From NCBI GenBank assembly GCA_944989445.1, contig CALYLW010000037.1, positions 398,501 to 462,500 of the forward strand: a stretch of DNA of 64,000 nucleotides, read 5' to 3'. Shown here one piece after another: positions 23,436 through 34,200 of this stretch. The position numbers and the translations under genes were made by a program. The stretch's first letter is position 1. The number at the start of each line of letters is the position of its first letter. The notes under the pieces were generated by a model that worked only from the letters and a program-made list of their open reading frames with translations, did not search any database and had not been told where the DNA came from. Origin of the DNA: Ampullaceana balthica (lineage: Eukaryota; Mollusca; Gastropoda; Lymnaeidae).

Positions 23436-23917
23436 GATACATGTCATAATCGCAAATCATGGGGGATGAAGAAGATGCCCAAAATTTGGTGATCAGTTCA
23501 CTTCAATCTACTCAAGAAGAAAAAAAAACAGGAAACAAACACAGATAGCACAGAATTATAGATCTGTCCCCCAAACTCAAACAATAGATTTGCGTTCCTG
23601 TGTGTTGTAAAATGTAAAACTTAAATGATAAAATTTGATATTTTCTTTCAATACTTCTTAAATAAAAAAATAGTGAGAATAAAGTTTATACATTTATTTG
23701 ATAATGAAAAGATTTATTATATCCAATTTATAGTTGGAGAAATAAGAGACCAATGAATATGTTTATGAAGAGAGTAAATATGAATGCTAAGTCTCAAACA
23801 AATTCGGACTCTTCTTCACGATTAGATTATTGAGACATAAATGAAACCAAATGCTACTTCAGTGAAATGAATTCGTACTAGCTTCACTCGAAAATATGAC
23901 TCTTCGATAGAAATAGA

Positions 23918-24090
23918 ACCGTTTGCAAAGTTTCACAACATCCATTTTGTATTCCAAATTGTACACTTCATAATCACAAATGACATATATTATATTATTA
24001 ATTATCCTTATCAAAACCGTAATTTTAAACTGCTGCGTGACGTAGGTTAGATATCTGCGCGGCCGCGCGGCCTAAAAGTAACATTGGTGG
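23918..24090. repeat. Decayed copy of the CAATGTTCCCT MITE
   Basis: Contains blocks shared with 48723-48913 and 59482-59659: TTTGCAAAGTTTCACAACATCCATTT, then CTGCTGCGTGACGT and GATATCTGCGCGGCCGCGC, ending AGTAACATTGG. The termini are eroded. Confidence 0.6.
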
Positions 24091-24219
24091 GGATGTAGTT
24101 GGGGACTGAAATCGCAGGACGAATTTTTATTGCCTTTTCCATGAGAAAAAAATAACTCTGCAGTTTTCATTTTATAGAAAAAGTCACCTCGATATATAGT
24201 AGTAGTAGTAGTAAGTTCC

Positions 24220-24475
24220 CTCTCAGACCATGAATGGCCTATGGGGCAAGTGAAACAGCGTTCACATGTTTCAATAGCCACGGCATAGGAGGGGATTGTG
24301 TGGCCAGCCGCCTTTACTACCCCAACTGATGTCGGGTACCCACTAAGAGCTGGGTGGACTCAGGGACGCCCTAGGCACCGGGAACAAATCCATGCCTTCA
24401 CATGGATTCGAACCCGTGACCATCGGAACGCTAGTCGAGCGCGCTGCCACTCGACCACCGCGTCCCCTCGATATA
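24220..24475 (-). mobile_element. tRNA-derived SINE, minus orientation
   Basis: On the minus strand the head reads as a tRNA-like unit (GCGGTGGTCGAGTGGCAGCG, then the box-B-like GGGTTCGAATCC). Body blocks such as CTTCACATGGATTCGAACCC and GACTCAGGGACGCCC match the copy at 13195-13398. Confidence 0.8.
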
Positions 24476-24629
24476 TAGTACCCTTTCGTAATTTCATACG
24501 ACACTTCGCGGTGATACATTTCGGCGTGTTTGGATACGTTTGACTACATCATATTTGGACTGTCCTTAGAATTGTGTATTGCGTTCCTCTCTTGGGTTTC
24601 CTAATAATAGCTTCATCAACCACGAGATA

Positions 24630-24902
24630 GGGGCCGTCCATAAAGTACGTCACGCTCCAGAGGGGGGAGGGGTGTAAGAAAGTGTGACAGTTTGTGACAG
24701 GGGGAGGGGGGGTCCCCGCGATGTGTGACGTCACGCTGTTTTATATTAAATTTTGATTATTTTATTAATAAAAAACAACATTTTTGTTCGAAAGTGTGAC
24801 GTACTTTAGGAGGGGTCCGAGATGTGTGACAGTTTGTGACAGGGGGGAGGGGGGAGTTAAAATTGGTAAAAAAATAGCGTGACGTACTTTATGGACGGCC
24901 CC
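24630..24902. mobile_element. MITE with perfect 27-bp terminal inverted repeats
   Basis: Begins GGGGCCGTCCATAAAGTACG and ends with its exact inverse, 27 bases each side including GTCACGCT. The inside is G-rich with repeated GTGTGACAGTTTGTGACAGG blocks. A lone right end of the same family occurs at about 25905-25931, and weaker traces at about 19407, 20306 and 47518. Confidence 0.9.
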
Positions 24903-25690
24903 ATACTCGTTTACTTTTTCCACCACATGTGAGGTCCTCTTCACCTGCAATCCAAACCCAACCGTTTCCAAACAAGTCTTCTATCTCTTTCCCCCTCACA
25001 CCCTTTATTTCCTAAATTGCCTGTGTATTATATCAAATGACCTTTCAGTTCTTCCCACCCAACTATGGCTTCAGCACTATCAGCTGACATCAGAAAAACA
25101 AGCGAAACGATTTCACAGCCACATTGAAGTCCGTGGTAGGCACCGGTAATTATCTAATCATCTCTGAGTTCACCGGCTGCCCGTCTGGTTACTATCCTGG
25201 GATGGCACCGGCTAATGTTATCAGGTCATCCATTGTTCTGGCGATCATTGTAGCAATAGTTAGTCGGTGTCTGGGGCGCCTATGTCTCATGGTCGAGGTT
25301 AGTGGGGATTTCAGATTTTCGAGTGCGCATTCACAGTGAAGAATAAGAAAGGGGTGAAAGAGGCGAACCAATATCTGGGTGTCAATATTTTTCCCCATCT
25401 TTGTATGGATGGGCAGAATTTAACTAACTTATTGCAGAATTGTAACGTTTAAAGATAGTTGGAAAAAAAATAATCTAAAAATATAGTTAGAACAGGGCGG
25501 CACTTACCTTAGCACAGTGTTTCTCAATTATTTTCTGTCATGCCACCCCCCCCCCTTTATGAAGAAAGAAAACATTTCGCCCCCCCCCCTTTTATGAAGA
25601 AAGAAAACATCCCCCCCCCCGCGCGACTGTAAATAGTATCATTTGTCTATAAAATTGTTATAAGTACAACTCTGAATAACGGTCAAACGA
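24903..25690. other. Intergenic, nothing recognised
   Basis: Holds a C-rich duplication at about 25541-25621, two copies of CTTTTATGAAGAAAGAAAAC separated by C runs, and a possible hAT end CAGTGTTTCTCAA at about 25515. No gene seen. Confidence 0.45.
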
Positions 25691-25843
25691 GCGGGGAACT
25701 TTAGTTTACTTAAGCATTAAAGCCACTAGAAGTGGGGAGCTGCGTTGTTTGGACCCCGAATGACATTGTTGTGAGAAACTCAACAGAAAGCACCCCACAA
25801 AGTTTTCAAAGAGTAGATTTGAATGTCTCTGGTTTGTACAGGG
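25691..25843 (+). pseudogene. Displaced partial copy of sidekick exon 2 (Ig1)
   Basis: About 150 bases match sidekick exon 2 (28862-29014) at high identity, in the same orientation and 3.2 kb upstream: GGGGAACTTTAGTTTACTTA, AATGACATTGTTGTGAGAAA and GATTTGAATGTCTCTGG are all shared. A two-base deletion (GCGTTGTTTGG against GCGTTATGTTTGG) breaks the frame, and neither splice site is included. The right junction falls at ACAGG, which is also found inside the MITE family of 24630-24902, and MITE-type sequence follows. Confidence 0.93.
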
Positions 25844-25864
25844 GGACGGGGGGTCCAAAATCTT

Positions 25865-25865
25865 C

Positions 25866-25897
<32 letters not shown>

Positions 25898-25931
25898 ACA
25901 AAAGTTTGACGTCATTTATGGACGGGCCCTT
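25865..25931 (+). repeat. (CAA)n microsatellite and lone MITE end
   Basis: About eleven CAA units followed by TTTGACGTCATTTATGGACGGGCCC, a diverged right terminal repeat of the 24630-24902 MITE family. No matching left end is seen upstream. Confidence 0.8.
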
Positions 25932-26439
25932 AAATAAAAGAACTCCTTGAATTCGAAGCAGCGGTAGCGAAGGGGAATAAAATGGCTCCATTCCATGGTC
26001 CATTGAGTCAAGACCATTATTAAAATCCTTTATTTGCGGTATTCCAATACAGAATACTACATACGCCGTGTCTGACATAAGGGTGTGAATTTACTAGACT
26101 CCGCCCTCGATCGATCATAAGTTACAAAATATAAAAAAACTCATTTTAATTTTATTTTACTTTTGTGCGTTTCTCAATTTAATGTAATGCGTTTACTTTT
26201 TTGAACAAAAACTTAAAGAAATTGCATTTATATTTATATTTTCATCTTGCCCCATTTTTTTTGTTTTTTTTTACTAAAACTTAAATCAGCTAGCATCGCG
26301 GTGGTAAATCTTTACAATTCACGCGAAAAATAATGCATAGCCTTCCTAATAACTAATAACAATTAAGCTCTATCTTCCTACTTGTCAATGCGTCACTTAA
26401 TAAACTTATTCCCACGCTTGTTCTACCTTACATTCTATT

Positions 26440-26619
26440 CATACCACCCAATCAGGAATGTCCTTTTAGTCACGTGCCTGTCGCTGACTCGTACCGTACG
26501 CACCCGAACTTTGACGAGTGGCCCACCTGTGTCACCGTTAGAGTGGATACGTCAGGCGTAAACTGAGATGTTTGAAAGCAAAAACAATAAACGGATAAGG
26601 ACGGAAGAATGCGGAAATT
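26440..26619 (+). promoter_or_regulatory. Candidate sidekick promoter and noncoding first exon
   Basis: A locally GC-richer, CG-containing island in AT-rich DNA, without recognisable repeat ends. It ends with a good donor (AATT|GTAAGT, GT at 26620) and has no transposon signature. The nearest suitable acceptor is GATTACAG at 28151-28158, 62 bases before the sidekick ATG. This would make a leader exon plus a 1.5-kb intron. There is no direct evidence of transcription. Confidence 0.3.
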
Positions 26620-28158
26620 GTAAGTTTACGTTTTAAATTATGTCACCTGAAAGAAGTAATTTGATCGAAGAATTGGTTTAATTCGGTCGTGTGTAGCAAC
26701 ACTATCGATTGACCAGCGAATGTGTTGTCCAATAATAATGTCCATCGGGTTTAGTACCGTTTTTTCTGTCATTTCACTTCTGCTTTCATACTGTAATAAA
26801 ATCTTTAGCTACAAAATGGCTGATTATGTCAACTTCCGACCAATCAGTACATATAAAAATGCTTGATGTTTAAATCTTTATGAACCATTTTCCTTACCCA
26901 GCGTTAAATCTAGGTACACACATTCAGATACATATTTTTTTATTTCATTTCAATTTTCGATATTCTTATTCATTCTTCTATGAGTATGAGTGTCACTTCA
27001 CGGAATGGATTATAATTCATATCGTAAACAATAAATTTTGAATAAATATAATACACAATATTACAATATTAATTCAATAACAAAGCCTAAATTGACATTA
27101 ATTTATTAATTTTAAATATATTTATAACACACCCAATACCCAGTAATAACATTTATGTTACAAGACACTGTTAACACTGTTAACTGTTAAAACTATAACC
27201 TATATACTATATATTATATTTGGTTCTGATCTGTATTTGAAAATGCAGCAGACAAAGATAAAGATAATAAAGAAAGAAGAGAACAGAAATAGGCATATTT
27301 ATTTTTATGAATTTTACTACAGACAATAATTATAATTAATTATTAATTTTAATATTACTTTTATTTTACTATTGACTATTTCATTTACAATTTTTGGAAA
27401 TCAAAAACTAAAATACTAATAGAACTGATTTTTAAAAAAAACCCATTAACTTTGAGATAAAAAAAATAAAGTTTATATAGCCTATACTATATTCTCAGGA
27501 AACAGATTTCACCATTGCTTCCTTACAGTTAGTGTTAGTCTTGTGTTTTAGTTAGAATGACATAGGAAAATCATGTGGGTTGGCCCTGACCCATGACTGA
27601 GTTTAGTGTACTTTTAAGGCCTCATCCTTTTCTTTGATTTGAATAATTTTACTTTATAATAAGTTTCACTATTTTATTATTAACCATCAAATAGTAATTA
27701 AAGTATTGATTATTGATTCATAAATCTTTTTTAAAGCTCAGTGAAATGCTGTAGAATATCTTTAGTTGTAAAAATAAAATGTTTAGTTGTAGTTGGAGTG
27801 TTTAGCGCCCAGGAACAATATTAATTTTTAGGCATTATGAAACACATTACTCATTACTGTCAACAATTAAGTACCTTGAATGCCCCCACTTATTATGTCC
27901 AGAGGGAGATCCCATCTACTTAGCTTTGCATAGAACTATGTATAAAACCAAATGATAAGAATTTTACCTTAATTCTTAAGTGTAGATAAGACCATAATAA
28001 TCATAATATAAAAAATTTAACATAAAAAGCAGTTAAGAAGAAAGGAATTTGAATTATTGTGTCACTTTTAGAACTTAGAAAATATTGCTGTATCTTTGTG
28101 AGAATATCCTTTTTACCAAATTTGTGGAAGTTAAGTGATATTCATATTTTGATTACAG
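26620..28158. other. AT-rich region before sidekick, nothing recognised
   Basis: Low-complexity AT-rich sequence that may be intron 1 of sidekick. No coding or RNA feature seen. Confidence 0.4.
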
Positions 28159-28296
28159 CTCTTCTTACTTAACTTTATCACCAGAGATTGACAAGACTGA
28201 TTGCATAACTGGGTCAAAATATGACAGAACAAACCACTGCATGGAAACTTACCTTTCTTCTGGTGGCTGTCTGCTGCGGATTAGCAAAAGCTCAAG
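28159..28296 (+). CDS. sdk: Sidekick exon 1: 5' UTR end, signal peptide
   Basis: Coding from ATG 28221: positively charged start, then TFLLVAVCCGLAKAQ, a hydrophobic core with small residues before a likely cleavage near AKA-Q (residues 23-25). Ends in phase 1 at 28296, donor GTTTCC. The exon may begin at 28159 after the acceptor GATTACAG. Confidence 0.8.
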
Positions 28297-31200
28297 GTTT
28301 CCACCTTCTTCGTTGTTCAATGTTTGTGTGTCTCTTATAGAAACTGATTTAAAATAAAACAAGTTATCATTTTTTCTCACTAATTTAAAATGTTTAGTCG
28401 AAAAGAAAATTAGTGAAGTGCCTGCTGATTCAATTAAAACCATCAAGGTGGCATTTCTTATACAAATCGCTTGAACATATTTTAAAAAAAAAGTAATTTT
28501 CTCCAATTACAAATCAATACAAACTACAGCAGAGCACCAATAACAATACCAAATACAGCTTAATTTCCACCTCAGTGGCATAAGACCAGACACATCAATG
28601 TGCCCCTCTGCAAACATCAAAATAGGACAGAAGAGTATCACTTTTTTCAACTCCCCAGCATTTAAAGACTAAAACCATAATCTACTCATCCAAATTATCA
28701 GAATGTACCAACCTAAATATAAAAATATTTTTATATTAAGTCTTAATTTTTTAAAAGTTAAAGTTAACCAATGTGATATTTTTATTTCCAGATGGCAGAG
28801 CTCCAGTTATCATAGATATATCTAATAATCAGCTGATAGTCTCATCCTATGTGGAAGTTGAGAGGGGAACTTTAGTTTACTTAAGCATTAAAGCCACTGG
28901 AAGCGGGGAGCTGCGTTATGTTTGGACCCAGAATGACATTGTTGTGAGAAACTCAACAGAAAGCACCCCACTAAGTTTTCAGAGAGTAGATTTGAATGTC
29001 TCTGGTGTTTACAGGTGCATTGTATCAAATGTATTTGGTACTGTGAGGAGTTTACCCATAACTTTAGTGGTAAAAGGTATGTAGCATTTATCTTACTTTG
29101 AACATCCCAAAATGTCAAATTAAAACAATAAATTATGTTGTTTTAAGTTAGTCTTTGGTTATTAGAATATTTTAGCTCATCCACCTATTGCTCTTCGCTT
29201 GCTAGTTAAATTGTTTTAAATTTCATTATAATATAAAAAATAAATAGTAAAATGATTAACTTACAATTAAAAAAAAATATTTAACTAGTGGATCACCCGT
29301 CAAAAATGACGGAAGTTTTCAAAATAAATACACATCAGATTAAAAAATAACGTAATACAGAACTTTCATTTATTTTATTTATTTTTAATTGATTCATTTA
29401 TTATCATATTGAACAATTTTATGCGGAACGTTAGAAAAGTGTTATTTTTGGTTCAGCACTATAAAACAAAATCGATCGCAGCGCCACCTAACAGCATTAC
29501 ATCCATATCACAGCGCCACCTAACAGCATTACGTTACATTACATTACAACCATACAGACAACGGGAATGATGTATTTTGATACTAACGAAATACCCACGC
29601 TATGCAGCTGCGAAGTAATGTTCAGTTAACATTTGGAACCCATTACTAAAATTCTTGAAGATGGGCCCATAAGTAACAAAGGCCATTTGAAAGTTTTTTA
29701 TGGCGACCAGCATTGGTGTCATACCATAGAAATAAGTATGTTCATCTGTTTCAGTTAGCGCAGGGGAGACGCCTACCAAATGTTGTGAAGATGGGGCCAT
29801 AAATAAGAAAGTTAAACATTGTCAACTGTGATAACCGCTGTGCGTAGAATTTCAAAATCAAACCTGCTTAACTTTGTGGGAGTGTACTCAACAACTTCCC
29901 AAAGCTTTATGGCTATGGGACGTAAGATGTAAAGCTCAAAACAATTGTTGATTTTAATCAGGATCATGATGAATATATTTGTTGTCAATATTTGTTAAGA
30001 TCATGTGAAATCGAATGCCGAAAAAGTTTGAAACATTTGGGAAAAAGATATGAAGGGCCTCTATGGAAAATATGAGTTTAATGCCCCATAGTATTTTAAT
30101 ATGGGCCATCAACTTTTTATGTACAAAGTTTGGTGAAGATCCATCCATATACACGGTATCCAAAGTTGAAACAAAATTTTATATAACTCATATAAGGAAA
30201 AAAAACTACATTTGGTCCCTGAACCCCCAAAGAGTTGTAATTAAAAAAAATTTTTGCACGTTAACATTGCTGGAGTTTACTCAACAACTTCCCAAATTTT
30301 CATGCTTCAAACTACACAAGAAGTTGGAGAATTAGTGATGAGTGAGTGAGGGCTTTGGCTTTTATTAGAATAGATTGTTAGCTGGATGACTATTGTTAAA
30401 AACCTTATATTATTTTATGTCAAAACTATCCAAATTAATATTTTTGCCTCATTATTTCTTTTTAGAATTAGGTCAATTTCCCGCTGATTCAAATAAAACC
30501 ATCAATGTAGAGGAGGGCAAGTTTGCTTTGCTGCCAATGCCAAATATTTCATACATTGCCAGGGACAGGTTCTTTACTATAACGTGGCAGAGCAATTTTC
30601 CAGAAAATTTCAGATATGTTTCACTCAACTATGACCTGGCAGTTTTAAACATTCAAAGAAGCAATAATGAAAGTCATTTTAGAGTTCAACTTGATCATAC
30701 AACATCCACCACCCTCAGCACAACTTTCAGCAGCTTTTATATTCTAAATGTTTCAGGTTTGTTCACCATTATTTCTAATTAGTAAAAGACAATAATTATT
30801 GATTTAAAAAAAGCAACTTTCATTAAGATCAATTATGTTAGGTGTATGCTTAAGAGAACAGAAAATATTTTTATATTCATTGTAACTTACACTTGAAAAT
30901 GAATTCATGATTCAGTGTATTGTTATATATTGAAAGATACATGGTGGTATTAATATTATTATTGAATTTCAGCTTCATCTCAGAATACTGGACCAGAGAT
31001 TGTGATTAAACCTAAGAACACTACAGTTAGGACTAATGCGAATGCCATGTTTGAATGTGTTGTTAGTGGACAGTAAGTTGTGTAGCCCACCATTATAAAA
31101 AAATGATCGATTGGATGAGTGTTTAAAAAAACAACAACTTTTCTCGATCAATTTTTAAAAATGTTAGATAATGATTAATTTAGTTACAATTATTTTAAAA

Positions 31201-34200
31201 ATACAATTTCCAATGTTTTGAATTTTTTGTTTAAACATGTTAATAAAACTATTTAAAGTGATACATTTATTTTTATGCTATTACAGACCATTTAACAATC
31301 TTCAAATAATCTGGTATTTATTGAATGGCACATCTAAACAACAATTGATCTCAGGAAATAAATACTTATTGACGAATAGCAATCGTACCTTGACTATCAG
31401 TGCAGTAACTCAAGAGCATGCTGGAGTTTATGAATGTCAAGGATCATTGGGTGTTACAAGCGTCTTTGCACCAATATCTTTCAGTGCAACTTTGACTGTA
31501 ATAGGTAGTGTGACTATATTATGTTTGGAACAGCAAAGGTCATCAGTGTGTTTTCCAAAAGTCAAATGAATTTCTATCAATTATTTCCTTTAAAAAGAAT
31601 TAACATTGTACTCTCAATTTATAATTGCACTGTTTAAAAAAATAATGAATTTACTCCTGGCAATGGTATCAACTAACTTGTTTAGCAATATAATCTTACA
31701 ATAAACAATATAACAGCCCAAGTCATGGGTTGGTTGGAGTATGTATCCATAACTCTGTGATGTCATTTTTTGAGCTTATATTTAAGTAAATATATATACA
31801 AGGCACGCATCAAGAGGTGTGCAAAATAATTATAAATTAAAACATTCTGGCCGTAAAAAAAATATTATATGACATCATTGTTTTAGCTTATATTTTAATT
31901 TTGGAAAAGAGAGCGATGTAAAAAGAGGATTTGAGGATTTATAATTATAAAATACTTTGTGTAGCCTACATTTCAGGAAGTTTAATATTTCGTATTTATC
32001 AAATAAGGATAAGTTTCTTGGGCTTTTGACAAACAAAAAAAAGTGGGTGACTAAACATTTTAAATTAGTGAGAAAAAATGATAAGTTGTTTTATTTTAAA
32101 TCAGTTTCTTCAACCCCTAGTTATGAAATATTTAAGATTATCAAAGCATTGTTTTTTAAATTAATTTATAACCATATAGATGTAATTAAAATTTAAAAGT
32201 ATTTTTTAATAATCATTGAAATCTATTGAATAAAGTCCCAAGGAGCTTGGGTCTGTTATTTTGAAATTATGTATTTAAACTTAATGTTTGTTTAAAATTT
32301 TTAATAATTTTAAATTTCAGAATCACCAGTTATTACTAATACACCAAATGATGCAGTTATTATAAAAGATTTCCAGGAGCCATTTTTAATTGCATGCACT
32401 GCACTGGGATTCCCAAAGCCTGAACTGAATTGGTATTTTAATGGGAAAAAAATTGTGGATTTGAATAGTACCAGGTGAGCAGTTCCTTTCAATTATTCAT
32501 TGTTTCAAATATTAATATATCTTTCAACAAAAAGTGATCATCCTAAATGTAGTATTTCATTTACTTTCTTTTTAAAATTATAAGCTTTGTATTAATATAG
32601 GGTGAAATAAATTTAGGAATCGGCTCAGGCTGTTGTAAGAAAAGCATATTTAAAAAAATATCTGGCAAGGCTTTTGGTTTTCTTTCTAGATTATTTTTAA
32701 AAAGCGTATATTACAAATTAGGAGACAGACATAGATATGTATGAGATTAATATGCAATATATCTATTTGTATTTTATGCCTTTCAGATTCCAAAATTTTG
32801 ACAATGGCACCCTCTATATTGCCAGCATAGATCTTCCAGATTCTGGAGTCTATCAGTGTGTGGCAGTTAACATAGCTGGAGAAAGTACAACTGCTACACA
32901 AGTTATTGTTAACAGTGGGTTTTTTTCTTAAGTTTATTTGTATGTTAGCTCTATGAACTGTTAGACTTTATGCTTAAATTTGATTCACTTTAATTTTTTT
33001 TTAAATTGACTATTTTAACCACAATTAAATTTTTATTAAAAATAAAAAGGCGCCCCACCTACAATGATAGAGGCTCCACAAAATAAGACAGTGGCTGAAT
33101 TTGAAGACACAAGTTTTACTTGCAAAGTCAAAGGGGGTCCACAACCTGAAGTTTACTGGACAAAAGGTAAAGTGAGATATTATTCTCATAGAACTTCACA
33201 TTAAATTTTTTTTTATTAATCCAAATCAGTTGGAAAATTTTCTACTCTACATATTAATTGTCCAATAGCTTCTAACAGATTAATGCACCTAATTTAATTT
33301 ATGGTGATAGCTTCAATTATGTGATAGCTTCATTTATAACAAACTTTAAGATAACGTATATACTCGTTTGCAAGCCAACCTTTTTTGGACAAAATCTAGG
33401 GGGAAAAGTTGGGGGGTCTGCTTACGAGCGGGTACATTAACGTATTTCTGCATGGATATTGAATATCAGCGTTTTTATTGTAGATCATCAAGGTCCTTTA
33501 CTACATTCTACAAGATTCAACTGCTCTACCAGAAGCTATAATATATTATTAAACATCTGCACTTACCTTAATCATTTTATTGATTTTTTGTGAATGTTTT
33601 AATAAATTGTTTAAAAAATTTGGTTTTCAACAACGAATTTTAATGTATGAGCTTTTGTCACTGTTTACCAAATAATTTTTTAAAAATAAAACGACCCCGT
33701 AAAAACAAAGTTTTTGACTATAAATCCCTTATATATGAGACATAACTAAAAGTATTGATTATGTTCAAACGCGACAAATATTTACAGACTGAATCTGTCT
33801 TAACTCCCGTTTGCTTTTAACCCGGGGGGGACGGGGGAAAGGTCTTGTCACCGATCGCTGGACCAAGCTCAGCGTGACACGCAAAATGTAAACAAAAGCG
33901 CGCCGGTACACCTGGTTAAAACACGAGATGTGTTCACCTCTGGCTGGCGTGAAGTCAAGTGACCCGTAAAATATAAACGATAGCGAGCGCTACATATAGT
34001 TTATATAGATAAACTAAAAATGCATTAATTTAAAAATGGTACGTTCGATCGGTCTGATTTTTTAATACGATGCATTGTTAGGTAAGTCGAGTCTATGTGC
34101 CAAATTTCAGCTCAATGGTATGACGGGAAGTGGGTCATTTTTTACTTTTGTTTTTCCGCCCGACCGACGTACGAAGAGATGACGACAAGATTTTGAAGTT

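Noticed and set aside
25706..26078. Open frames with poly-Val, poly-Leu or poly-Thr
   Set aside because: These are translations of the (CAA)n microsatellite in three frames.
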